Below, piece after piece: positions 21,296-29,287 of a stretch of 64,000 nt of DNA; the first letter of the stretch is position 1; each line of letters begins with the position of its first letter. The position numbers and the translations under genes are program-made. The stretch spans positions 62,001-126,000 of the forward strand of contig CAWDLN010000010.1 in assembly GCA_963803115.1 (NCBI GenBank), read 5' to 3'. The stretch comes from DATBGZ01 sp963803115 (GTDB taxonomy: Bacteria; Actinomycetota; Actinomycetes; Mycobacteriales; Micromonosporaceae). The notes below the pieces were generated by a model. That model was not told the origin of the DNA. It saw only the letters and a list, made by a program, of their open reading frames with translations, and ran no database searches.

Positions 21296-21919
21296 ATGCG
21301 CCACCTCTGGAGCCTGTTGCTCGCGCTCGTTCTGACGCCGTTGATCTACATCTCCGCCGGTATCTCAGCCGTGAGACTCGGCGATGCCCATGAGCTGGGC
21401 CTGACGGCGGTCGTTGGGCTCTTGGCCGCGCTCGCTGCGGGTGGTCTGTACGCGTTGATGGTGATGGTCCGGCTGTCGCCGGTTGGTCCGATCGTCGCCG
21501 GTCTGACCTACCTCGGCGTGACGGTGTGGGCCGTTCTCGACCGCAGCGGCTTCGAGTCCGTGGTGCCGGCCGACATCCCCGGCCAACCGGGCGTTCTCCA
21601 CGTGCCGGTCGGCATGGGTACGGCGCTGCTCGCTGCCCCGCTGATCCTGACGGTCTTCAGCTCGCGACGCTGGCGCAGCACGGAACAGCCGGCGACAGCT
21701 GGGTACGAGCCCGCTGCGGTCTACTCCCACCCGACCCCCGAGCCGCCGGCTGCCCCTTCCGCGACCCCCGTCTATCAAGCGCCGACGTACCCAGCGACCA
21801 CCTACGAGCCCCCCGTCTACACACCGCCCGGTTCGGCATCGACGTACTCAACGCCGACCTACTCTCCGCCGAGCGGCTTCGAGCCACCCAGCGACGGCGA
21901 GCGCACCGGCCTGACGTAG
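21296..21919 (+). CDS. Small membrane protein with Pro/Tyr-rich C-terminal tail
   Basis: A 207-residue protein with about four membrane helices in the first 130 residues (LLLALVLTPLIYISAG, AVVGLLAALAAGGLYALMV, PIVAGLTYLGVTVWAVL, ALLAAPLILTVF) and a cytosolic or exported tail rich in Pro, Tyr, Thr and Ser (QAPTYPATTYEPPVYTPPG). No family with a known role was recognised. The ATG at 21296 is preceded by GAGGGAG. The architecture resembles the protein at 28391-29242. Confidence 0.75.
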   Translation: MRHLWSLLLALVLTPLIYISAGISAVRLGDAHELGLTAVVGLLAALAAGGLYALMVMVRLSPVGPIVAGLTYLGVTVWAVLDRSGFESVVPADIPGQPGVLHVPVGMGTALLAAPLILTVFSSRRWRSTEQPATAGYEPAAVYSHPTPEPPAAPSATPVYQAPTYPATTYEPPVYTPPGSASTYSTPTYSPPSGFEPPSDGERTGLT

Positions 21920-22079
21920 CCATCAACGCTCCGCGTTCGGAGCCCCACTCTCGGCTCGGAGGCGCTGGTGTTGTTTTCAGAGCCCACACCCGCACAGGAG
22001 TAGTTACTCCTGTGCCAGTGTCGACTTCGCGCGCAATATGTGCGGCGGGAGGGAACGAATCACGTAGCGCGGCAGATGG

Positions 22080-22496
22080 TCAGGCGGTGGACCATTGATA
22101 GACGCCGCGGCGCTCGGCCATCGCCTGTTGACATAGGTCCCGGAGTTCGGTGTCCCGGCTGGCCTCCTCCTCGGACCGATCGGCTTCAAAATCGGCCAGC
22201 TCATCGTCGCTCACCTCGGCGAGCACGCTCACCACGTCGTCGGGTACCCGCACCAGCCAAGGACCGTCCCAGTCACTCGAGTCGCCTTCGGGAAAGACGA
22301 GCTCGTGGTCGCTGAAGACGGACACGTCCTGGCCAGTGATGTCAGCGGCGAGTTGATCCATCCCATCTAGCCAATCGGTACAGTCGACGCACGGCCATCC
22401 GGCGGCGGCGGGGCCACGCATGACATCGATGCGGGCCAACTCGAGGTGGTTCGCGACGAAGATTTCCACGCGGACGCGCAGAGCCTCGGTGCTCAT
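22080..22496 (-). CDS. Acidic hypothetical protein
   Basis: A 138-residue cytosolic protein rich in Asp and Glu, starting MSTEALRVRVEIFV and including ADITGQDVSVFSDHELVF, WLVRVPDDVVSVLAEV and DELADFEADRSEEEASRD. It has a CVDC pair near residue 40 that could bind metal or form a disulfide, but there are no further cysteines in a clear pattern. No family was recognised. It lies just downstream of the TIGR03089-like gene on the same strand, about 50 bp away, so the two may be co-transcribed. Confidence 0.65.
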   Translation of the reverse strand: MSTEALRVRVEIFVANHLELARIDVMRGPAAAGWPCVDCTDWLDGMDQLAADITGQDVSVFSDHELVFPEGDSSDWDGPWLVRVPDDVVSVLAEVSDDELADFEADRSEEEASRDTELRDLCQQAMAERRGVYQWSTA

Positions 22497-22545
22497 GCGC
22501 GCGATGGTAGGCGAACAGCGCCAGCCGTCGCGCGAACGATTCGGA

Positions 22546-23265
22546 TCACTCCTCTGTAGACGGTGGGTACAGCTGCGCCCTTTCGGCGGCGAGGCGGGAG
22601 GCCAGCCCAGCCCGGTCGAGATGTCGGCACAGCACGACGGAGGCACCGGCGGCGAACGGCGCCACCAGCCAGGTTCGGGGGTCGGGGTCGGCGTCGCCGT
22701 CGATCAGAACCCGCGACGCAGATACGGCCTGGGCAACGGCGGTGGAGAGCAGATCCGCATGGTTGGTGCCGTCGATGAGTGCCAGCTGGTCGGGAGCCGC
22801 GGCGATCGGAGGCAGCTGATCGCCGTACCCCCGCACCTCGAGGGTGAAGTCGTGTGTGCCGGCCGGTGGCCCGGAGGGGAACGGGAGGCCAAGTGGTGCG
22901 AGCGAGAGGGCGTAGGTCTCGTCGGCCGGCGGCAAAGGGAGCTCCGACGTGGTTACGAATGCAACATCGGCGGCCGTCCCACCGGTGAGGTCGACGATCA
23001 GGCCGGCCGACCAGCAACCCAGCAGGATGGCTGCGCTCTGCCAGTGGGGTGGCAATCGTACGGTCGCGATCTGGCCCGGCCCGAGCCCGTGTCCGTCAAC
23101 CAGCAGGTTTGCCGTTTTGGCCACCCAGTTGCCCAAGGTCGCCCCGGAAAGCTCGACCCGTTCCCCGGTGCGATCGTCATAGAACGTCATCAATGGTGCG
23201 GTGGGATCGGCTCCGACGATGGCGGTGAATGCGTGCATCACGGTAAGACCGCGCGGATGGGTCAT
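22546..23265 (-). CDS. TIGR03089-like protein (half adenylation domain)
   Basis: A 239-residue protein resembling only the N-terminal part of an AMP-binding ligase (FYDDRTGERVELSGATLGNW, GLGPGQIATVRLPPHWQSA, WSAGLIVDLTG). It lacks the SGTTG and C-terminal lysine motifs, so adenylation activity is unlikely. This matches the actinobacterial family TIGR03089, of unknown function, often near nucleotide-sugar genes. The ATG at 23265 follows a GAGG. It diverges from the glycosyltransferase upstream of manC. Confidence 0.8.
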   Translation of the reverse strand: MTHPRGLTVMHAFTAIVGADPTAPLMTFYDDRTGERVELSGATLGNWVAKTANLLVDGHGLGPGQIATVRLPPHWQSAAILLGCWSAGLIVDLTGGTAADVAFVTTSELPLPPADETYALSLAPLGLPFPSGPPAGTHDFTLEVRGYGDQLPPIAAAPDQLALIDGTNHADLLSTAVAQAVSASRVLIDGDADPDPRTWLVAPFAAGASVVLCRHLDRAGLASRLAAERAQLYPPSTEE

Positions 23266-23436
23266 CTCGGCCTCATTTCGTGCCGTTTAGCGGGGTGTCC
23301 CTCGTCCTGATATGTGACTGTGTCGCGGGCGCACCCCGGCCACCGTGCGAGCGTAGGCTTGGCATCGAGCGGACGTGCGCCGGCCGGTGTGGGCCAGGGT
23401 CACGCCCGGATGTCATAAGGACTTGAAGGGAGTGCT

Positions 23437-24576
23437 GTGACCGCCGGTCCTACACCCCGCGTCCTGGTTGACGCCACCAGCGTCCCAGCCGACCGCGGCG
23501 GCGTCGGTCGCTACGTCGACGGCCTTCTCGGCGTCCTCGGCCGTCGCGACGTGGATCTCGCGGTGGTGTGCCTGCGGACCGACACCGAGCGTTACGAGCG
23601 TCTGTTGCCCAACGCCGATGTGGTGCCCGCGCCGGCTGCCGTCGGCCATCGACCCGCGCGTCTGGCCTGGGAACAGACCGGTCTGCCACTACTGGCACAA
23701 CAAGTCGGCGCGAAGGTACTGCATTCGCCGTTCTACACCTGCCCGCTGCGCGCGGCCTGCCCGGTCACGGTGACCGTCCACGATGCGACGTTCTTTACCG
23801 AGCCGGAGCATTACGACAAGTCGCGGCGTACGTTCTTCCGCTCGGCGATCAAGACGTCCCTGCGCCGCGCCGAGCGGGTAATTGTCCCCAGCAAGGCCAC
23901 CCGCGACGAGCTCATCCGGCTCCTGGAGGCTGACCCGACGCGGATCGATGTGGCGTATCACGGCGTGGACCCCGTCGCCTTCCACGCGCCGACGAACGAG
24001 GAAAAGGCCAGGGTACGGGCGCGACTGGGTCTGGGCGACCGCAGCTACGTGGCGTTCCTCGGGGCGAAAGAGCCGCGAAAGAACGTGCCGAACCTGATCC
24101 GCGGCTGGATCGAGGCGACCAAGGACCGGACCGAACCCCCAGCCCTGGTGCTCGCCGGCGGTCAGGGGCACGACGAGGAGATCGACCAGGCCGTGAGTCT
24201 CGTGCCATCGCACCTGCGGCTGCTGCGCCCGGGCTACCTGCGCTTCGGCGACCTGCCCGGCTTCCTGGGCGGAGCCCTCGTGGCGGCCTACCCGTCGTAC
24301 GGGGAGGGATTCGGCCTGCCGGTGCTCGAAGCGATGGCGTGCGGAGCGCCTGTCCTGACCACGCCGCGCCTGTCGCTGCCCGAAGTCGGCGGCGACGCGG
24401 TGGCCTACACCGGGCCCGATCCCGTCGACATCGCCCGGGACCTCGGCGCCCTGCTCGACGACGAACCGCGCCGGCTGGCACTCGCCGCGGCTGGCGCCGC
24501 GCGGGCGAAGGAGTTCAGCTGGGACTCCAGCGCCGACGTGCACCTGGCGGCGTGGGCCCGCGCCATCGCCGGCTGA
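23437..24576 (+). CDS. GT4-type glycosyltransferase
   Basis: A 379-residue GT-B glycosyltransferase of the GT4 family, acting at the cytosolic face of the membrane in envelope glycan synthesis. The N-terminal half begins VLVDATSVPADRGGVGRYVD. The C-terminal half carries the nucleotide-sugar site: FLGAKEPRKNVPNLIRGW, PSYGEGFGLPVLEAMACG (the EX7E motif) and LSLPEVGGDAVAY. The GTG start follows GGGAG. The gene directly precedes manC with 59 bp between them, so a mannosyltransferase using GDP-mannose is a reasonable inference, unproven. Confidence 0.88.
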   Translation: MTAGPTPRVLVDATSVPADRGGVGRYVDGLLGVLGRRDVDLAVVCLRTDTERYERLLPNADVVPAPAAVGHRPARLAWEQTGLPLLAQQVGAKVLHSPFYTCPLRAACPVTVTVHDATFFTEPEHYDKSRRTFFRSAIKTSLRRAERVIVPSKATRDELIRLLEADPTRIDVAYHGVDPVAFHAPTNEEKARVRARLGLGDRSYVAFLGAKEPRKNVPNLIRGWIEATKDRTEPPALVLAGGQGHDEEIDQAVSLVPSHLRLLRPGYLRFGDLPGFLGGALVAAYPSYGEGFGLPVLEAMACGAPVLTTPRLSLPEVGGDAVAYTGPDPVDIARDLGALLDDEPRRLALAAAGAARAKEFSWDSSADVHLAAWARAIAG

Positions 24577-24635
24577 CTCAAGCCGAGACAGAGCGTTGCC
24601 ATGTTGTCGTAATCGACGTCGGGCATGATGGCGTG

Positions 24636-25745
24636 ATGACGACCGGCTCCCTGTACTCGGTGATTCCCGCTGGTGGGAGCGGGACCCGGCTGTGGCCGCT
24701 GTCGAGGGCAGGGCATCCGAAGTTTCTGCACGCGCTGACGGGCTCATCCCTCTCGCTGCTGCAGGCGACGGTGGAACGGCTGGCCCCGCTGTCCGCCGCC
24801 GACCGTACCTACGTGGTGACGGGAGTCGCCCATGCGGCGGCGGTGGCCCGGCAACTTCCGGGCCTTCCGGAGCAGAACGTGCTGGTCGAACCGTCGCCGC
24901 GGGACTCATGCGCGGCGATCGGCCTCGCTGCCGCCCTCATCGCCCGACGCGATCCGGAGGCGATCATGGGCTCGTTCGCCGCCGATCACATGGTCCGGCG
25001 GCCGGCCGTCTTCCACGAGACGATCCAGGCGGCGGCCGAGGGTGCCCGCCGAGGCCTGCTGATGACGGTCGGCATCACCCCGACCCACCCCGAGACCGGA
25101 TACGGCTACCTGAGGTGCGGCGCCGCCTCGTACGGGATCGTCCCGGTGGCCGAGTTCAAGGAGAAGCCGACCGCTGACTTGGCGGTGGAGTACCTCCGCT
25201 CGGGCAAGTACCTGTGGAACGCCAGCATGTTCGTCTGGAAAGTCGACGTCTTCCTCGCCGAGCTGGCCCGCCAACAGCCCGAGCTGCACGCCGGCCTGAC
25301 CTCGATCGCCGCCGCTTGGGGCACCCCCGATCAGGACCGGGTGCTTGGAGAGATCTGGGTAGAGCTCCCGAAGATCTCCGTCGACCACGCGGTCATGGAG
25401 CGGGCCGCCGCCGCTGGCCTCGTCGCAACCGTGCCCGGGGACTTCGGCTGGACCGACGTGGGTGACTTCGACACGCTGGGTCACCTGCTGGCCGAACCGG
25501 ACGCTGGCCGGACGGACGATGCCGGCAACGTGGTGATCGCTGAGTCGTCATCGGTCCTTTTGCGCGACACCAGCGGGTCGGTGGTGGTCAACCAGTCCGG
25601 CCGGTTCGTCGCCACCCTCGGGGTGCGCGACACGATCATCGTCGATACACCGGACGCCTTGCTGGTCTGCGGGCGTAAACACGCTCAGGACATCAAGTCG
25701 ATTGTCGACGAAATCAAGAGCCGGGGTGACCAGCACCTGCTCTGA
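24636..25745 (+). CDS. manC: Mannose-1-phosphate guanylyltransferase
   Basis: Makes GDP-mannose from mannose-1-phosphate and GTP. The 369-residue protein has the nucleotidyltransferase signature YSVIPAGGSGTRLWPLSR and PKFLHALTG, then FAADHMV, GYGYLRCG, EFKEKPTADLAVEYL and WNASMFVWK. The C-terminal beta-helix repeat ends the protein; no fused isomerase domain is present, consistent with a separate ManA at 49.6 kb. The ATG at 24636 lies 6 nt after a CATGAT that may be a leaderless -10; no good ribosome site is seen. Its 3' end overlaps the convergent Nudix gene by 32 bp. The position corresponds to M. tuberculosis Rv3264c. Confidence 0.94.
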   Translation: MTTGSLYSVIPAGGSGTRLWPLSRAGHPKFLHALTGSSLSLLQATVERLAPLSAADRTYVVTGVAHAAAVARQLPGLPEQNVLVEPSPRDSCAAIGLAAALIARRDPEAIMGSFAADHMVRRPAVFHETIQAAAEGARRGLLMTVGITPTHPETGYGYLRCGAASYGIVPVAEFKEKPTADLAVEYLRSGKYLWNASMFVWKVDVFLAELARQQPELHAGLTSIAAAWGTPDQDRVLGEIWVELPKISVDHAVMERAAAAGLVATVPGDFGWTDVGDFDTLGHLLAEPDAGRTDDAGNVVIAESSSVLLRDTSGSVVVNQSGRFVATLGVRDTIIVDTPDALLVCGRKHAQDIKSIVDEIKSRGDQHLL

Positions 25746-26310
25746 GTAAGCCGGCCGACCGTAGCGCTGGGACGACGAGCGGTTCGGTCGCGTGGGCCAG
25801 CGGATGGGGCAGGGCGTCGGGCTCGAACCACCCCAGGGCCGCCGACTCCGCGCTGACCGTCTCCACCGCCCCGACCGGTGCCAACGCCGCGAACCGGATG
25901 TCATAGTGGTCGGCCGGACCGTACCGGCAGTTGACCGGGTGAATGTCAAGGTGGATCGGTACCGGGTCCAGCCGCAGACCGAGGATTCCCGACTCCTCCG
26001 TCGCCTCCCGTAAACCGGCCGCGACGAGGGTCGTGTCGCCGTCCTCGAGGTGCCCGCCGAGCTGGACCCATCGGTGCATGCGTCCGTGAAGGCACAGCAG
26101 CACCCGGTTGCGCTCGGCCTCGACCACCAGCACGCTCGCCGTGATATGCGCGCCCGGATGGTCGCGGCGTACCGCGTCGGGCTCGGCCCGCAGAAGCTCC
26201 AGGAAGCGATCGCGCAGCCGCGTCTGGTCGACGTCGGGCGGATTCCAGTCGGTCAGCGCGCGCAGGACATCCGCGTACAGACTCACGTCGACGACTCTCT
26301 CACGGATCAT
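25714..26310 (-). CDS. Nudix hydrolase
   Basis: A 198-residue Nudix protein. The Nudix box is visible as GGHLEDGDTTLV followed by REATEESGI, and HLDIHPVNCRYGPADHYDIR further on. Nudix enzymes hydrolyse nucleoside diphosphates linked to another moiety. The start ATG overlaps the fbiB stop by 4 bp (ATGA), so it is the last gene of the fbiA-fbiB operon. A role in removing a nucleotide by-product or damaged cofactor is possible but unproven. The ATG at 26310 is chosen for the overlap. Confidence 0.88.
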   Translation of the reverse strand: MIRERVVDVSLYADVLRALTDWNPPDVDQTRLRDRFLELLRAEPDAVRRDHPGAHITASVLVVEAERNRVLLCLHGRMHRWVQLGGHLEDGDTTLVAAGLREATEESGILGLRLDPVPIHLDIHPVNCRYGPADHYDIRFAALAPVGAVETVSAESAALGWFEPDALPHPLAHATEPLVVPALRSAGLLRAGAGHPGS

Positions 26311-27365
26311 GGCTCGGCTGAACCGACCGCCACCGCCGCGCCGTCGGTCACCGTCAGCAACGCGGTGGACAAGCCCTCGGCGCCGAGCGCACACCGCAGT
26401 CGATGGACGTCGATGCCGAGCGCGACCGCATCCGCCGGTGTGCTCGCGGTCAGCCGGATGACTACGGCCGTGTGGGCGGGTGCGTCCGGACCGGGTTCGG
26501 TCACCTCGGTCCGGGTTGTGTCGGCCAAAGGCACCCGCGCGAGGACTCGGGTGACGAGCGCCGGATCCAGTGCCTCGGGACCGAACGGTACGGCCGACGG
26601 AAGAAACGCCGCGTCCGCCATCCCCACGGCGCGGGCCTCGGCCGTACCGAGGGAGAACAGGTCGCTCGCGGCGTCGCGAATCATCGCCACAGCGCCGGGG
26701 CCGTCGTCGGCCGGTGGCTCATCGAGGTAGCCCCGGATCACGGCGACGGGCACCTCGTCGCACTTGCCCTTGACCAGCTCGGCCGCCGCGGTCAGCTCGT
26801 CCACCACCGCTATCTGGGTGATCTGCAGCTCGTTGCCGTAGGGGTCCGTCTGTCCGCGATGGTCGAGAATCGGCGCGATGCCGGCCACACCGAGCGCGAC
26901 GTCGGTGAGCCCGGCCCGCCACGGGCGGCCCATCGTGTCCGAGATGATGACCGCGACCCGCAGGCCGTACCGGTCGGCCAGCGCCGCCCGCAGCGCCCGA
27001 GCCGACGCGTCGGGGTCCTTGGGCAGCAGCACCAACTGGGTCGGGTCCACATTGGAGGCATCGATACCGGCGGCCGCCATCACGAATCCGTGATGGGTCG
27101 CGACGATCCTCGTCTCTCCCCGCCGGGCGACCGGGCGGGCGGTCTGCTCAGTGAGGATCTCCTCCCGGGCCGCGTCGCGGTCCGGCCCGTCTGAAGGGAC
27201 GTCCACGAGCTGCCCTTCGGCCTTGGAAACGATCTTGCTCGTGACAACCAGGACGTCGCCATCGCGCAACCACGGGGCGGCGCTGGCGATGATCTCGGCC
27301 AGGTCGTCGCCCGGCCGGATCCGAGGAATGCCGGCCACGGGCAGAATGTGCAACGCATCACGCAT
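26307..27365 (-). CDS. fbiB: Coenzyme F420:gamma-L-glutamate ligase (CofE-type FbiB, no nitroreductase domain)
   Basis: Adds glutamates to F420-0 using GTP. Residues 1-245 form the CofE domain: LPVAGIPRIRPGDDLAEII, VLVVTSKIVSKAEGQ, GETRIVATHHGFVMA, SDTMGRPWRAGLTDVALGV and IAVVDELTAAAELV (metal- and GTP-binding loops). The protein stops at 352 residues, whereas mycobacterial FbiB is about 450 residues and carries a C-terminal FMN nitroreductase-like domain that reduces dehydro-F420. Here the last 100 residues bear no such domain. It overlaps fbiA by 8 bp (ATGCGTGA) and the Nudix gene by 4 bp. Confidence 0.93.
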   Translation of the reverse strand: MRDALHILPVAGIPRIRPGDDLAEIIASAAPWLRDGDVLVVTSKIVSKAEGQLVDVPSDGPDRDAAREEILTEQTARPVARRGETRIVATHHGFVMAAAGIDASNVDPTQLVLLPKDPDASARALRAALADRYGLRVAVIISDTMGRPWRAGLTDVALGVAGIAPILDHRGQTDPYGNELQITQIAVVDELTAAAELVKGKCDEVPVAVIRGYLDEPPADDGPGAVAMIRDAASDLFSLGTAEARAVGMADAAFLPSAVPFGPEALDPALVTRVLARVPLADTTRTEVTEPGPDAPAHTAVVIRLTASTPADAVALGIDVHRLRCALGAEGLSTALLTVTDGAAVAVGSAEP

Positions 27366-28311
27366 CGGCCACCCCCGCGACCTGAAACGCCGTGCGGACC
27401 ATCGCCTCGGTGGCCGGCTCGTCGGTCATCCACAGTGGAGTCGCTCGTACCGTCGAACCGTCCAATGTGGTGTCTGAATCCACCGGGTCGACCAGCCACC
27501 CGTCGAGCACGCCGCCCGCCCCGCGTGCCCCATAGAGTCGGGCCACTCCGCCCGCGCTGCACTCGACGTCCAGTGCGGCGAGGCACTTGTCGGCCATGCC
27601 GCGCACCGGTGCGCCACCGATGATGGGGGAGACCCCGACAACCGGCGCTGGACCAGCCACGAGTGCGTCCCGAAGTGGCGCGATCGCCAGGATGGGCGCG
27701 ATGCTCACTACGGGATTGCTCGGCGCCAGCAGTACGACGTCCGCTGCAGCGAGGGCGTCGAGGACCCCGGCCGCGGGCTTGGCCGTCTCGGCACCGACGA
27801 ACGCGAACCGTTGTGCCGCAAGCTCGCCACGGTAGCGCACCCACCACTCCTGAAAGTGGACCGCCCCCTGTTCCGACGTCACCACATGCGTCTCCACCCG
27901 GTCGTCGGTGGCGGGCAGCAGGCGTATCCCGGGCTGCCACCGGACGCACAGCGCCTCGGTCACCGCCGAGAGCGGGTAGCCGGCGCCCAGCATTCGCGTG
28001 CGCACCAGGTGGGTCGCGATATCCCGGTCGCCAAGGCCGAACCAGGTCGGGTCGGCCTCGTAGGCGGTCAGTTCCTCCTTGACCGTCCACGTTTCGTTGG
28101 CCCGGCCCCAACCGCGCTCCGGATCGCTACCACCACCGAGCGTGTACATCACGCTGTCCAGGTCGGGGCAGATCCGCAGTCCGTGCAGGGTGACATCGTC
28201 GCCGACATTGATCACCGCTGTGACCTCACCGCCATTTCGGCGGGCCCAGGCTCGCACTCCGAGGAGGAACCGGGCACCACCGATTCCGCCGGCCAGCACG
28301 ACGACTCGCAT
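27358..28311 (-). CDS. fbiA: 2-phospho-L-lactate (or phosphoenolpyruvyl) transferase
   Basis: FbiA/CofD joins the guanylyl-activated three-carbon moiety to the deazaflavin Fo to give (dehydro-)F420-0. The 317-residue protein starts VVVLAGGIGGARFLLGVRA and continues with NVGDDVTLHGLRICPDLDSV, TWFGLGDRDIATHLVRT, APSNPVVSIAPIL and IIGGAPVRGMADKCL. All are family hallmarks. The ATG at 28311 follows GGGGAGG at about 8 nt, a strong ribosome site. It leads a three-gene fbiA-fbiB-Nudix operon. Confidence 0.96.
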   Translation of the reverse strand: MRVVVLAGGIGGARFLLGVRAWARRNGGEVTAVINVGDDVTLHGLRICPDLDSVMYTLGGGSDPERGWGRANETWTVKEELTAYEADPTWFGLGDRDIATHLVRTRMLGAGYPLSAVTEALCVRWQPGIRLLPATDDRVETHVVTSEQGAVHFQEWWVRYRGELAAQRFAFVGAETAKPAAGVLDALAAADVVLLAPSNPVVSIAPILAIAPLRDALVAGPAPVVGVSPIIGGAPVRGMADKCLAALDVECSAGGVARLYGARGAGGVLDGWLVDPVDSDTTLDGSTVRATPLWMTDEPATEAMVRTAFQVAGVADA

Positions 28312-28390
28312 GCGGACATCCTCCCCGGCGGTGCAGTCGCACGTCGCACCGGCCTGGCCTGCGCCTGGCGCCTGGCCTAGGCTCGGGGCC

Positions 28391-29242
28391 GTGACGTTGC
28401 CGCCGGATATGCCGAGCCCGCCAGACGCCCCCGGTACCACTTCCAGCACCGGGGCGACCACGCCGGCCCGTCAGGTGACCGAGCCGATGCGCCAGCTCGC
28501 CGCGAGCGCATTGCTGGTTGGCAACGGGGTGTTCCTCTTCGTCGCCCTGAGCGATCTCGTCTTCGTGGTGGACGGCTGGGCGAGCCAATTCGGTGCCCGG
28601 AGTGCGGCGACCTTCGACGCCTTCGCGGGACCGTTGGCGGTGGCGCTACCGCTGCTGGCGGTGCTCATCTCCACGCACGTCGCGCCCACGGTTCCGCAGG
28701 CCCGCGGCATCCTGCTCGCGGCGCTGGGGTCGTACGGCTTCAGCGCCGTCTTCGGCGTGATCACGTATCTGGGCGCCTTCGCGGGCGATCTCTTTTCCGT
28801 CCGGGAAACGTTCGATGGGCTCCTGGTCCGCGCGGTCTGGCTGGCCTTCCTGACCATCGCCGGCATGGCGGTATACCGGATCTTCCGTTCGACGTACCCC
28901 CCGGCGCCCGTGAGAACGGGGTACGCCTACGGCCCAACGGTGTACGGTCGGCCCTACCCCGGCCAGCCGATGTATCCGCAGCCGACCTACAAGCCAGGCA
29001 CCGCAGAGCCCAACTACGAGCAGACTCACGAGCCGTCCAGCTTCGACGGTCCGACCGCCGAGACGGGCTGGCCGGTCGTGCCGCCGCAGCCGACCGGCGC
29101 CCCGACCGCGGTGTCCGATCCGACGGTACGGATGGCGGCCCCGGTCGATGCGCCCGGTGACGCGACCCGGTTGATGCGACCGGTGGCGCCGCCGCCGGCC
29201 GCCCCCGCGTCGCCCGAGCCGGGCACCAACCCCCAGCAGTAG
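28391..29242 (+). CDS. Membrane protein with four helices and Pro/Tyr-rich tail
   Basis: A 283-residue protein with a Pro/Thr-rich N-terminus, about four membrane helices (residues 35-165: LLVGNGVFLFVALSDLVFV, ALPLLAVLISTHV, GSYGFSAVFGVITYLGAF, WLAFLTIAGMAVYRI), and a long tail rich in Pro, Tyr and Gly (VYGRPYPGQPMYPQPTYKPG). The start GTG is favoured because TAGGCT lies 7 nt upstream, fitting a leaderless transcript. It sits between fbiA and fbiC but has no recognised link to F420. Confidence 0.75.
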   Translation: MTLPPDMPSPPDAPGTTSSTGATTPARQVTEPMRQLAASALLVGNGVFLFVALSDLVFVVDGWASQFGARSAATFDAFAGPLAVALPLLAVLISTHVAPTVPQARGILLAALGSYGFSAVFGVITYLGAFAGDLFSVRETFDGLLVRAVWLAFLTIAGMAVYRIFRSTYPPAPVRTGYAYGPTVYGRPYPGQPMYPQPTYKPGTAEPNYEQTHEPSSFDGPTAETGWPVVPPQPTGAPTAVSDPTVRMAAPVDAPGDATRLMRPVAPPPAAPASPEPGTNPQQ

Positions 29243-29287
29243 CCGTTCCGATTCGGAAGCCTCGGTGGCGCGGCGTACGCTTCGCAG

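Noticed and set aside
23689..24909. A 406-codon minus-strand frame opposite the glycosyltransferase
   Set aside because: No recognisable motif, and the plus strand codes for a conserved GT4 enzyme.
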